64,000 nucleotides of DNA from an uncultured Anaerolineaceae bacterium (lineage in GTDB: Bacteria > Chloroflexota > Anaerolineae > Promineifilales > Promineifilaceae): contig CALBTC010000358.1 in the NCBI GenBank assembly GCA_937967805.1, positions 24,050 through 88,049 on the forward strand, written 5' to 3'. The translations under genes and the position numbers were made by a program. The notes beneath the pieces were generated by a model. The model did no database searches and had not been told where the DNA came from. It worked only from the letters and a program-made list of their open reading frames with translations. Positions 42,542 through 51,543 of the stretch are shown piece by piece (the first letter of the stretch is position 1; the number at the start of each line of letters is the position of its first letter).

Positions 42542-45133
42542 TTATGCCTCCTTAAAGATGATTCGTTGCGGCCATTCGACATCAGGCTTCAAGTCAATTG
42601 GTCCGTCATATTTTGTAACCTGAACGTTACAACTGTTAAACCCAAGGTTGCCCTGGTCGGTGGCGATTGGCCCGTTGAGGATGTTGGTAGAGCCGGCTTT
42701 GTCAACACCGGTTTCTTCGTCCATTTCCACCCAAGCACCTTCGCCCAAGGTAGTCACGCCAGGAATCATTCGCTCGGTCACGTAAAGTGGCCGGATCACC
42801 GTGCCGTGACGGCTGGTGATCTGAACGATATCGCCTGAGCGCAGCCCGCGCACTCGGGCATCAATGGGGCTCATCATGAATTCTTGCGGGAAGAATTCTC
42901 TGAGCCAGGTAACGTTATCCAGAATTGAGTGACTCCGCCGTTTGTAATGGATGGTGTAAAGCTGGAGCGGATAGTCACCCTTCACTTTGTTATCCCAGTC
43001 AGCATAGGTATCTTCAATGCCTTCTTCGATATGATCCCAGGTAGCGATTGGTGATTTAGGCGTAAAGCCATACCCTTCAACCGTGTCTGCATACGTCTGG
43101 CAATGAATCTCAATCTTGCCGCTGGGGGTTTCACGGGCAAAGGTCTCCGGATCGTTGCGGAAATCTTCAAACTCCGTAAAGCCAAAGTTATCATCTTCAG
43201 AACGAGGTACCTGGTACGACCCTTTTTCCTTGAACTCACGATAGCTGATGCGTCCTTCTTGCGGTTCGCCTTCAACACCCATCTCAGCAATGTCTGCGGC
43301 CGTAATAGTGACCAGCGGCTCAAAATCAACGCCGTTTTCCTTGATAACCTGAGCCCCGGCCAATTGATTAAAGACCTGTTGCTCGGGCGATAGGGGATCG
43401 ATCTCCTTTGGATCAAGACCCAGACGCTTGCCAAGTTCTGCAGCTACCCACATATCGTCTTTGGTTTCAAACAGTGGCTCAACAACCTGGCTGGAGAAGA
43501 ACAACGCCTCACGGTTGCCGCTGGTAAACGTGCCGTACCGTTCCCACTGGGTGGTAATGGGCAGAACAACGTCAGAGTAGCGGGCGTCGGTGTTATAGAA
43601 GTGACCTTGCGTCACCACAAACTCAACGGCGCGATGTGCTTCAATGCCCTTTGTCAGGCCGGTGCATTGGTTCAGTGTGATATACCCACCGTGATAGATC
43701 ATCTGGATGTTGATATCCCGAACGTCATCCTTGCCGGCGATATATTTGCCATCCAGCACCGAGTTCCAAACCTGGTTGTAGTTGATTCTTGTCTCAACCG
43801 GGTTGGAGATACCGGGGACGCCGCTGCTACCGGCGCGCACAAGCGGTGGTCCCGCATTGCCGGCGCGGTTGTGGCAGCTGAGTCCAGTACCGGCACCAGG
43901 AATGCCGATGTTGCCGGTCATGCAGGCCAGGGTAATGAAAGCCTGCGAGGTGCTCGAACCGCGATGGATACGGGTGCTGGCACCACCACAAATGACCATG
44001 GTTGGCTTCGTAATAGCGTACTCAATTGCCAACTGACGGATAACTTCTGGCGGCGTGCCGCAGCGCTCAGCAGCCCAGGCCGGGTTCTTGGGAACACCGT
44101 CGTAGGTGCCTAACACGTAATCTTTGAAGTTTTCTTTGGGGTCGGCCCCTTCCGGCATGTGTTCGGCGTCAAAGCCGACGGTACATTTGTTGAGGAACTC
44201 CCAATCAATCAAGGGGTTGGTTACCGGATCATCTTCGGTGATCATAACGTAAGCCATGCCTAGCAACATGGCCAGGTCGGTGGCCGGACGGATGGGAATC
44301 CATTGGTCGGCCAGCACCTGGGCAGACTCGTTGTAGTAGGGATCGACGAAGATGAATTTGGCGCCGGCGTTCTTGGCTTGCAGGTAGTTGTAGGTGGGGC
44401 TGCCGTTACTGCTAACGGCCGGATTTGCTCCCCACATGATGATAAGCTTGGATTTACGCAAACGCAGCCGGTCATTGCCGGTGTTGGAATATCTGACTGT
44501 GTAGGAACCAACGATCTTAGGTGTATCGGTCCAGGTGCCCCAGGACGTCATACCCCAGCCGGATGAATGGCCACCAAACAGGCGCAGCGTGCGCTGAATT
44601 TCGCCAGGGGCAACAGCGTAGATGGATTCATTGCCATATTTTTCTGCGATTCTCTTGGTTTCGCTGGCAACGATGTCTAACGCTTCGTCCCAACTGATGC
44701 GCACCCATTCGTCTTTGCCGCGCAGCTCTTTACGGCCACCGCCCGGCTCCCAATTCTTGCGCTTCATGGGATACTTCAGGCGGTCAGCAGCAAAAACCTG
44801 CATACGCTGCGAACGGCCGCGTACACAACCTCTTTGCTGCGGATAATCGGGGCTGTCTGGGTGTGTGTCATCTGTTTTCACGCGGGTGACGACGCCATCG
44901 ACCACCTGGGCTTTTAAGAGACACCGCCCCCCACAGTTGTGCCAGCAGGCCGCGGCCACCCATTTTTCTTCAGCGGGTGCTGCTTCCCTGGCTGCCTCAA
45001 CTGCTTTAAAGCCGTAGCTCATGCCCCCGGCTAACACGGAAGTTCCACCCAGCGCGCCACTCCATTTGAGAAAACTTCGCCGGTTGAGAACTGTGTTGTC
45101 GAGGGCCTTGTTGAGGAAATTGTTTTCACTCAT
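42542..45133 (-). CDS. dmsA: Molybdopterin oxidoreductase, DMSO-reductase family catalytic subunit
   Basis: 863 residues. A Tat signal is visible as NRRSFLKWSGALGGTSVLAGG, so the enzyme is exported folded. The 4Fe-4S site is CWHNCGGRC with the fourth Cys in QQRGCVRGRS. Cofactor-binding patches include LIIMWGANPAVSS and GGASTRIHRGSSTSQAF. The C-terminal domain closes with GNLGFNSCNVQVTKY. The oxidant (DMSO, polysulfide, selenate, arsenate or other) cannot be told from sequence alone. GGAGG precedes ATG 45133; the 45148 ATG overlaps it. It leads the DmsABC operon. Confidence 0.93.
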   Translation of the reverse strand: MSENNFLNKALDNTVLNRRSFLKWSGALGGTSVLAGGMSYGFKAVEAAREAAPAEEKWVAAACWHNCGGRCLLKAQVVDGVVTRVKTDDTHPDSPDYPQQRGCVRGRSQRMQVFAADRLKYPMKRKNWEPGGGRKELRGKDEWVRISWDEALDIVASETKRIAEKYGNESIYAVAPGEIQRTLRLFGGHSSGWGMTSWGTWTDTPKIVGSYTVRYSNTGNDRLRLRKSKLIIMWGANPAVSSNGSPTYNYLQAKNAGAKFIFVDPYYNESAQVLADQWIPIRPATDLAMLLGMAYVMITEDDPVTNPLIDWEFLNKCTVGFDAEHMPEGADPKENFKDYVLGTYDGVPKNPAWAAERCGTPPEVIRQLAIEYAITKPTMVICGGASTRIHRGSSTSQAFITLACMTGNIGIPGAGTGLSCHNRAGNAGPPLVRAGSSGVPGISNPVETRINYNQVWNSVLDGKYIAGKDDVRDINIQMIYHGGYITLNQCTGLTKGIEAHRAVEFVVTQGHFYNTDARYSDVVLPITTQWERYGTFTSGNREALFFSSQVVEPLFETKDDMWVAAELGKRLGLDPKEIDPLSPEQQVFNQLAGAQVIKENGVDFEPLVTITAADIAEMGVEGEPQEGRISYREFKEKGSYQVPRSEDDNFGFTEFEDFRNDPETFARETPSGKIEIHCQTYADTVEGYGFTPKSPIATWDHIEEGIEDTYADWDNKVKGDYPLQLYTIHYKRRSHSILDNVTWLREFFPQEFMMSPIDARVRGLRSGDIVQITSRHGTVIRPLYVTERMIPGVTTLGEGAWVEMDEETGVDKAGSTNILNGPIATDQGNLGFNSCNVQVTKYDGPIDLKPDVEWPQRIIFKEA

Positions 45134-45329
45134 GTGATGCTCCTCCATGATATTGTCATCCTATTTACCTCTAAACTAACCAAACTTCCTTAAAAGAATG
45201 TGTCTAATCTCTTCCAATAGCGGCCTCCTAAAATGGTTCTTGTTGAGCCACCGGGCCCAATTTTATTAAAGTCACCATTTCAGAGTACGCGAAAAGGACC
45301 ACAAGCACATCCTGCGGTGGAGGAATTCC

Positions 45330-45351
45330 ATATCACCCAGGTGGGTGATAT
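45330..45351. promoter_or_regulatory. Nine-base inverted repeat upstream of dmsA, after the regulator gene
   Basis: ATATCACCC (45330-45338), spacer AGGT, GGGTGATAT (45343-45351). It is symmetric enough for an operator of a NarL-type dimer or FNR-like protein. It also lies 15 bases beyond the regulator stop, so a terminator-like role is possible. No T-run follows. Confidence 0.4.
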
Positions 45352-45365
45352 TTAGCAAAAATCGG

Positions 45366-46016
45366 CTATTCGGAGGAAACAATCCCTTTTTGGACGGCAT
45401 ACGTGGCCGCCTGGGTACGGTTTTCCAACTGCAATTTGGCCAGTATGTGACTGATGTGTGTCTTGACGGTGTTGATGGTGATAAAAAGCTCTTCGGCAAT
45501 TTGAGGGTTGCTGGCTCCTTGAGCCAATAAAGTTAAGACCTCTACTTCACGGTCTGTCAACTCGTTGGCGATGCTTGCCTCACCGTTGCCATTGTTGGCC
45601 ATAATTTTTAAGAGGCGGCTGGCCATAGCGCGCGTCATGGCGACCTCATTGCGGGTTACCCCCGCCAACAGCTCAAACAGTTCAGTAGCATCCAAATCTT
45701 TAAGTAGATAGCCAGCTACACCGAGGCGAACGGCTTCTTTTAGATGTTCATCTTCTTCAGAGGCAGTCAGCATCACAATGGCAATGTCCGGCAGAGATTG
45801 CCGGATTTCACGGGTGGCTTTTAACCCGTCCCCATCCGGCATCTGGATGTCCATGAGGATGACGTCCGGCCGTAACTGGTGGGCCAGTTGAACAGCTTCC
45901 TGCCCGGAGGAAGCCTCGCCAACCAATTCAACCAGATCATCGTGAGCGCGCATGAGGCCAATGAGCCCCTGGCGAAACAGCTTGTGATCATCGGCAACAA
46001 CAACTTTTAGGGTCAT
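45366..46016 (-). CDS. NarL/FixJ-type response regulator
   Basis: 216 residues. The receiver domain has the acidic pair at VVADDHKLFRQG and phosphoacceptor Asp in DVILMDIQMPDGDG. The C-terminal LuxR-type HTH runs LTDREVEVLTLLAQGASN...TVKTHISHILAKL. It likely controls dmsABC, the next operon in the same direction, in response to the sensor kinase at 47021. It lies between that kinase plus the DmsC-like protein and dmsA, separated from dmsA by about 230 bases with an inverted repeat. Confidence 0.93.
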   Translation of the reverse strand: MTLKVVVADDHKLFRQGLIGLMRAHDDLVELVGEASSGQEAVQLAHQLRPDVILMDIQMPDGDGLKATREIRQSLPDIAIVMLTASEEDEHLKEAVRLGVAGYLLKDLDATELFELLAGVTRNEVAMTRAMASRLLKIMANNGNGEASIANELTDREVEVLTLLAQGASNPQIAEELFITINTVKTHISHILAKLQLENRTQAATYAVQKGIVSSE

Positions 46017-46080
46017 AATCCTAATCCTTTTGCGATCCGTAGAAAATCAAATGCTCACTCCTCACTTCTTTTTTTTGCAC

Positions 46081-47001
46081 TTAGATTCCGGTCCGAACGT
46101 GGGTGGCATAAAATAAAAATCGTCCCAAAATTTCAGCGATTAGCACCAGTAAACAGGCCAGATAAATGGCCGTTGTCATTTCAAACGGCGGATTTTTGCC
46201 GCGCAGAAAAATAAAAGCGGTGAGGCCAAACCAGCCGACGCCGGTAAAAAGGGCGATGTAGCGCAATCCAAAGAGCGGTCTGTAAAGGCCCAACAGCAGA
46301 ACCAGGCTGGTTTGTGCCGATAGCTCTCCGTCGCTCAGGTTGGCGATGAGAATGAGGTTAAGGATCAGGGTGATAACGGCTGTTCCCCCCGCCACCACCG
46401 CCAGCCAGACAATTGATCGATGAACAATTTGCCGGCGTACATCCGTTCCTACCGCACCGGCCACTTCAGACACCTTTAAATCCATCACCAGCAGCACGGC
46501 AACGGCCGTTACCCCCAAAATCAAGGCCGACAGCAAGAAGGAAACAATCGTCAACGGCGAATTCCACGAGGAATGGGTTGGCAGCAAATAAATTTGGGAC
46601 ATGCAGTAAATACTCAAACTGCCCACGACGATGCCTGACCAGCCCAGGACCGTTATCCAACGAGAATGGCCGTAGGTAAACCATTGCAGGTAGGCAACAC
46701 CCCCAACTGTAAACAAAAATGAAATCGTAAAAAGAATCTCACGGCTTAGCCAGGAAGAGCGCAAATTGAGCGTGGCCAGCAGCGAGAAAAGAGGCTGGCT
46801 CAGATGAAAATGGGACCCAACAATAGCCACCACAACGGTCAAAAAAACAGCCAGCACGGGAATGCGAATGATGTGGTCTATGGTGGAACGGCCGTATTGC
46901 CGGATGGCCACCGCGCGAATGATCCACAAGCCCAGCATGGCGCCCACGGCCAACTGCATCAAAATTGTATAAACCGGCAAAGCCCACTCACGTACGTTCA
47001 T
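46081..47001 (-). CDS. Second DmsC-like membrane protein, in the regulator operon
   Basis: 306 residues, the same length as the DmsC of the enzyme operon. It has about eight helices and the same landmarks (ALPVYTILMQLAVGAM, NLRSSWLSREILFT, ending ILGRFLFYATHVRTGI). No catalytic or iron-sulphur partner lies beside it; its neighbours are a sensor kinase (20 bases upstream) and a response regulator. It may be an alternative anchor for DmsAB, or act as a quinone-pool sensor for the kinase. That role is inferred from position only. Confidence 0.85.
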   Translation of the reverse strand: MNVREWALPVYTILMQLAVGAMLGLWIIRAVAIRQYGRSTIDHIIRIPVLAVFLTVVVAIVGSHFHLSQPLFSLLATLNLRSSWLSREILFTISFLFTVGGVAYLQWFTYGHSRWITVLGWSGIVVGSLSIYCMSQIYLLPTHSSWNSPLTIVSFLLSALILGVTAVAVLLVMDLKVSEVAGAVGTDVRRQIVHRSIVWLAVVAGGTAVITLILNLILIANLSDGELSAQTSLVLLLGLYRPLFGLRYIALFTGVGWFGLTAFIFLRGKNPPFEMTTAIYLACLLVLIAEILGRFLFYATHVRTGI

Positions 47002-47020
47002 AATCTATTTTGCAGGAGTG

Positions 47021-49078
47021 CTATTGCAGCACCAGATTTTGCTTGCGCAGTTTTTCTTCTGCCAAACAAGGGAACCGACACAAGATCGAGGTTCCCTGGC
47101 CGGGAACCGAATGCACGGCCAGCTCACCGCCAACCGCCTGCGCCCGCTCGTGCATCGTTTGCAAGCCAAAGCTGCGCTTGCCCCCTTTTTGGCTGACAAA
47201 CCCTACCCCATCGTCCACCACCTCCATCATCAGATATTCACACTGGCCGGCCGTTTGCTTTTGCACGATGCGCACGCTGACAGCGCTGGCCTGGGCATGT
47301 TTACGCACGTTGGTCAACGCCTCTTGCAAAATACACACCAACTGCACTTCAGCCAAAGAAGCCAGGTTCAGCGAACCTTCCACTTCATTCATAAACCGGG
47401 CTTCGATCCGCGTTTGAATGCCAAACTCATTCAAATATTCATCAATGGCAGAGACCAGCCCCTTTTCATTGGCCAGCGTGGTGCGCAGGCTGAGGATATT
47501 TTCGCGGACGTCGGCGTGGGCCTGCTGAACAGCCTGGCGCATTTGGTCCAGCTCATGGCGCAAGGCGTCCTGCTTGCCCCGCTTGAGCAGCGTTTCCAGG
47601 GTTTGCACCTGCAAATTCAGGTAGCCCAAAACCTGGGCCAACCCGTCATGCATTTCGCGGGCAATGCGCCCACGCTCTTCAATGATGGAAAACGATTGCA
47701 GTTGGGAAGTCATCAGGCCGTGCTGAATGGCGATCACCACCTGGTCGGCCAGGCACTCCAGCCAGATGAGATCGGTTTCGGAATAAGGCTCCCCCTCGTG
47801 GCGGGCGATCCACAAAGCCCCAATTGGTCTATCATCCAGATCGAGCTGAACGATTGCGGCCATTCTGGCCATTTTTTCACTAAAAAAGCACAAATTCTCA
47901 AAGTTTGTTGGCGGTTCATCGGCGGGGGAACAGTAAGAGCCCGAATGGTATAAGGTTTTCAAGATAAGAGGATTTTCAACCTTGACCGGAGAATCAACAA
48001 TGCTGGTCTGATTATCATTGGCGTAACATTTCAGTTCCAAATCGGGCAGATCGCCGGTTAAAAGCGCCAGCCCCATGAAGTTGGAATGGAGCAGTTTACG
48101 GCCGTTAGCCACAATGTAAATCAGAATGTCATCTACATCTTCCAGCTCAGCAATGTGGCGGCTGATGCTGATGAGGGCGTCTGTCCAGTTTTCGGCCGTT
48201 TGCCGGGCAGCAATTTGCGCTTCAAATGCCAACTGCTGCGCCCGGTCCCGTTCACTTTGCAGTTCACGCATTTGCCGTTTTCGGATGGCATCAAAAACGT
48301 CCAGGCCCCGCACCACAAAAGCGGTTACGGCAAAAGCAGACAGCATCCGCCAAAATTGAATAGGCAGCCCGGTTGCTTCCAAAACACGATCATAATCGAG
48401 CCAGTTCATCAACCCGAATGGCTTTTCCGGTTCCGCCTGCTCGCCACTAAACGCATCATAAATCGTGCGGTTGTAGTTGTAGTAAGAAGCCGGTCCATAA
48501 GGGGCTGCCGGCACCACCAGGCCCACCACAAACGCCTCAAACAAAAAAGCCAGCCCGGTTGCCAGCATCAGGCCGGCTACATCATGGTAGCCCTCTCCTT
48601 TTTGCTCAAGCCACTGCCGCAAAAAACCAATGCCGGCCATGATGCTGCCGGGCAAATAAAGCAGATAGCGGGACCAAATGTCGATAGGAATTTCAATGGG
48701 CGACGGCGTGATGAAGGTTGTAGAGGCGTACGTGATAACAAAGGCGGTGGGAACAATCAACAGGCCGGGGATAAGGTGCGACCAGGCGGGCAAGGGCGTG
48801 ATTTTTGTCAGCACACCCCAGCCAAAAATCAGCAGCAGCAGCCCGCTGGTAGGCTGTAGCACCATCCTGATGACGTTGATCACCTGGCTGATTTCCGGGT
48901 TTGCGCCATAAGTCTGTAGCATATCTAGCCAGGCAATGGCGGCGTAGGCAAAACCAAACGCCGCCAACCAGGGAATCTGTTTCTGTAATGGCGTGTCGCC
49001 ACCGTGGCGCGATTGCAGACCGGCTGCCAATCCCAGCGTAAAAAAAGCTAAGCCATAAAAAAAGTAAACAGCAACCAT
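47021..49078 (-). CDS. Multi-helix membrane sensor histidine kinase
   Basis: 685 residues. The N-terminal 260 hold about seven membrane helices with a short exposed loop (EQAEPEKPFGLMNWLDYDR) in place of a large periplasmic domain. A coiled coil leads to a GAF domain (about 310-465). The HisKA_3 dimer domain follows, with phosphoacceptor His in RGRIAREMHDGLAQVLGYL. The ATPase has the N-box TNVRKHAQA and G-box DDGVGFVSQKGG. It pairs with the NarL-type regulator downstream. The signal may come through the membrane helices, e.g. quinone redox state. It is the first gene of the regulator operon. Confidence 0.9.
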   Translation of the reverse strand: MVAVYFFYGLAFFTLGLAAGLQSRHGGDTPLQKQIPWLAAFGFAYAAIAWLDMLQTYGANPEISQVINVIRMVLQPTSGLLLLIFGWGVLTKITPLPAWSHLIPGLLIVPTAFVITYASTTFITPSPIEIPIDIWSRYLLYLPGSIMAGIGFLRQWLEQKGEGYHDVAGLMLATGLAFLFEAFVVGLVVPAAPYGPASYYNYNRTIYDAFSGEQAEPEKPFGLMNWLDYDRVLEATGLPIQFWRMLSAFAVTAFVVRGLDVFDAIRKRQMRELQSERDRAQQLAFEAQIAARQTAENWTDALISISRHIAELEDVDDILIYIVANGRKLLHSNFMGLALLTGDLPDLELKCYANDNQTSIVDSPVKVENPLILKTLYHSGSYCSPADEPPTNFENLCFFSEKMARMAAIVQLDLDDRPIGALWIARHEGEPYSETDLIWLECLADQVVIAIQHGLMTSQLQSFSIIEERGRIAREMHDGLAQVLGYLNLQVQTLETLLKRGKQDALRHELDQMRQAVQQAHADVRENILSLRTTLANEKGLVSAIDEYLNEFGIQTRIEARFMNEVEGSLNLASLAEVQLVCILQEALTNVRKHAQASAVSVRIVQKQTAGQCEYLMMEVVDDGVGFVSQKGGKRSFGLQTMHERAQAVGGELAVHSVPGQGTSILCRFPCLAEEKLRKQNLVLQ

Positions 49079-49079
49079 T

Positions 49080-49544
49080 TCAGGCCGCTGGCAAACGTCC
49101 CATCGTGCCCAAGACCCATTTCATGCATTTGTGGAAAGGATCGAAGAACATCATGGGGCAGCCGCCGGCAATGACCTGAATGCCATTTTCCCGACAGACG
49201 GCCGTTGCCTCATCCGACACACTCGAAGGCATAAACGTATTGTTGTGCATCCAGACGCGGGGCACGCCAGCCGCGACGCAATCTTGCACAATTTGGGCGC
49301 TCACTTCAGGGGCGGTAACTAGAATTGCGCCATCCACCCCACCGGGAATGGCCTGCATGTTGGGGAAGCAGGGCATTCCCTCTACCGTTTCAGCATTGGG
49401 ATTCACGGCAAACGCTTCGTACCCTTTGTCGCGCAGCGTGCGGAAAATACCGTTGGCTGCTTCATTTTTATTACGCGAGACGCCGGCCACAGCGATCCTT
49501 TTTTGGGCAAGAAATTCTTTGGCTAATTCATCAAAATGGCTCAT
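49080..49544 (-). CDS. CoA-binding domain protein
   Basis: 154 residues forming one Rossmann-type CoA-binding domain (YccU-like): FLAQKRIAVAGVSRNKNEAANGIFRTL, AVNPNAETVEGMPCFPNM, and the VRVWMHNNTF-like stretch, closing with CPMMFFDPFHKCMKWVLG. These proteins bind acyl-CoA and are mostly uncharacterised. AGGAG lies 8 bases before ATG 49544; a longer frame reaches 49661 without support. It ends one base before the kinase ATG, so it may be the first gene of the two-component operon. Confidence 0.86.
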   Translation of the reverse strand: MSHFDELAKEFLAQKRIAVAGVSRNKNEAANGIFRTLRDKGYEAFAVNPNAETVEGMPCFPNMQAIPGGVDGAILVTAPEVSAQIVQDCVAAGVPRVWMHNNTFMPSSVSDEATAVCRENGIQVIAGGCPMMFFDPFHKCMKWVLGTMGRLPAA

Positions 49545-49866
49545 TTTCAAACTCCTGGATACGGCCGTACTTAATAAACCTTCTTCATCCAGCGCTAGTA
49601 TGTCACACAGGAGAGGTACCCTACAGTGAAGAAAGACATATGGGGCAATGTTAAAAGTCATCAGGAGCAGCCACTAGACCGGCATCGACCAGAAATTGGC
49701 TGCTGTTTATACCAAAAATTATGCCCGCTGCCTGTACACAGATACATTCATAAACCTGTTTAATTTGTTATGTTGACACTGCTTAAAAACCATGAATACG
49801 GGGAGCGTTAAATAGCGATTATCAATGCGCAGAATGTGGCACAGAAAATGAGGAGGAAACACAAAC

Positions 49867-50073
49867 ATGAATACCCAACAAAAAGATCGCACGCTGGCAA
49901 TTACAGGAGGTATCACAGTTACCCTCGTTTGGATCGCACTTGAACTTGCTTTTTCCCCTGATCCCACCTATATAGCGGGAATTGTGGCCGGATTGGCGGC
50001 CGGTGCGGCCTGGTATTTTGGCGCGCTCTTTTTTCGCGGGCAATTTCAGGAAACCAGCAGAGACGATACCTGA
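49867..50073 (+). CDS. Small two-helix membrane protein
   Basis: 68 residues with two hydrophobic helices (about 9-29 and 35-56) and polar ends. GAGGAGGA lies upstream of the ATG. It precedes the aldolase gene by 17 bases in the same direction. No family is recognised; such small proteins are common next to metabolic genes. Confidence 0.65.
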   Translation: MNTQQKDRTLAITGGITVTLVWIALELAFSPDPTYIAGIVAGLAAGAAWYFGALFFRGQFQETSRDDT

Positions 50074-50090
50074 TCAAGGAGGTTTAACCC

Positions 50091-51137
50091 ATGAAAAACA
50101 AATTGCACGACAATGGTGCAGCGCTGGCGTTTACGGCCCAGGCATTGGTCGTAACCGGCAAAGGCATCCTGGCAGCCGATGAGAGCGAGGGAACCATTAA
50201 AAAACGGTTGAACAGCATCGGCGTCGAGTCAACCGAAGATAACCGCCGTGCCTATCGGGAGCTGCTTTTTACCACGCTCAAAATGGAAGAGGCAATTAGC
50301 GGCGTTATTCTGTTTGACGAAACGATTCACCAGGAGAGCCTTGAGGAGGAACGGCCGTTTCCCCAACTGCTCCAGGATAAAGGCATCATCCCCGGCATTA
50401 AAGTAGACAAGGGCAAGGTGGACCTGCCCGGCTTTACCGGCGAAAAAGTCACCGAAGGGCTCGATGGCCTGGGTGACAGATTGGTTCACTATCGGGAATT
50501 GGGTGCGAAGTTTGCCAAGTGGCGCGCTGTTTTTACAATTGGCGAGCATTTGCCCACGCGCACCTGCATTCAGGTCAACGCCCACGCGCTGGCCCGGTAC
50601 GCCGCGCTGTGCCAGGCCAATGGCCTGGTGCCCATCGTGGAGCCGGAAGTGCTGATGGACGGCGACCACGACATTGAGCGATGTGAGGTCGTGACCGGTG
50701 CCGTACTGCAAGCCGTTTTTGCCGAACTGCTGGCCCAAGGCGTCATCTACGAAGGCATGTTGCTGAAACCAAACATGGTGCTGCCCGGCAAAGATTCCGG
50801 CCAATCCGTGACGCCAGAGGAAGTAGCCGAGGCCACCCTGCGCTGCTTTCGCCGGACCGTGCCGGCGGCCGTTCCCGGCATCGTCTTCCTCTCTGGCGGG
50901 CAAAGCCCTGAAGCAGCCACCGAACGCCTGAACGCTATGAATGCCGTAGACGAGCAGCAGCCGTGGGAACTCAGTTTTTCATACGGCCGTGCCTTGCAGC
51001 AGCCGGTTTTACAGGCGTGGCAGGGCAAACCGGAAAATGAAGCGGAAGCACAGCGGCTTTTTTACCACCGCGCCAAATGCAACAGCGCCGCCCGCCGCGG
51101 CAATTATTCGTCGCAAATGGAAATGGTAACGGCTTAA
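50091..51137 (+). CDS. Fructose-bisphosphate aldolase class I
   Basis: 348 residues, similar in length to the eukaryote-type class I aldolases that also occur in bacteria. The Schiff-base lysine lies in GMLLKPNMVLPGK; the family landmarks ADESEGTIKKR and FLSGGQSPEAATERLNAMN are present. It cleaves fructose 1,6-bisphosphate in glycolysis and gluconeogenesis. A very strong ribosome-binding site (AAGGAGG) lies 9 bases before the ATG. A long hairpin closes the unit. PEP synthase nearby (53.8 kb) suggests gluconeogenic capacity, but the two are not in one operon. Confidence 0.93.
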   Translation: MKNKLHDNGAALAFTAQALVVTGKGILAADESEGTIKKRLNSIGVESTEDNRRAYRELLFTTLKMEEAISGVILFDETIHQESLEEERPFPQLLQDKGIIPGIKVDKGKVDLPGFTGEKVTEGLDGLGDRLVHYRELGAKFAKWRAVFTIGEHLPTRTCIQVNAHALARYAALCQANGLVPIVEPEVLMDGDHDIERCEVVTGAVLQAVFAELLAQGVIYEGMLLKPNMVLPGKDSGQSVTPEEVAEATLRCFRRTVPAAVPGIVFLSGGQSPEAATERLNAMNAVDEQQPWELSFSYGRALQQPVLQAWQGKPENEAEAQRLFYHRAKCNSAARRGNYSSQMEMVTA

Positions 51138-51138
51138 A

Positions 51139-51198
51139 CGTGATGCGTGAAGCGTGAAACGTGATTTGGTTTTTCACGCATCACGTTTCACGCTTCAC
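51139..51198 (+). terminator. Long inverted repeat after the aldolase gene
   Basis: GTGAAGCGTGAAACGTGA (51147-51164) and its exact reverse complement (51181-51198) form a perfect 18-base stem. A second interleaved pair, CGTGATGCGTGA (51139-51150) with TCACGCATCACG (51174-51185), competes with it. The array of GTGA units suggests a small repeat element acting as terminator. Confidence 0.65.
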
Positions 51199-51273
51199 AT
51201 TCCCCCCTCTTTAATTCAGCAAAAACTATCTACTTGTCTCGGCCCGCGACGTGTGCCGGGGGGTGGGTGGCTT

Positions 51274-51429
51274 CTACGGCCGTGTATGAACCTCTTTCTT
51301 CTGACCCGGCTGCTCATCTTGCCACAGCCGCATCGCCAACGACGTGCCGGAAGCCAGATATTTTTGCCCCATCTCGCCGGTCGGCGAATGAGCCGAATCG
51401 ATCTTCTTGATGGTTGTATCGGTTGTCAT
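51274..51429 (-). pseudogene. Truncated cupin-domain gene fragment
   Basis: 51 codons from ATG 51429, with AAGGAG 6 bases upstream, to TAG 51274. The peptide contains GQKYLASGTSLAMRLWQDEQ and then PGQKKEVHTRP. This resembles the first strands of small cupins, which continue with YE.VGYV..G.AEL. Here TAG follows immediately and nothing cupin-like appears downstream, so the 3' two-thirds are lost. The break point coincides with an ACGGCCGT octamer. It could still be expressed as a short peptide. Confidence 0.5.
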
Positions 51430-51543
51430 TTTTTCTCCTTCAAAAATCAGCCGCAGAGAACGCAGAGGAAAAGAGAAAATAATCTGCGAATGGTTCGACT
51501 GCGCTCACCACAAGCCTGCGAAATCTGCGGATTTTCTCTTTAT

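Noticed and set aside
47018..47953. A 311-codon plus-strand frame opposite the sensor kinase
   Set aside because: Antisense to a recognised HisKA_3/HATPase gene, with His/Gln-rich low-information sequence.
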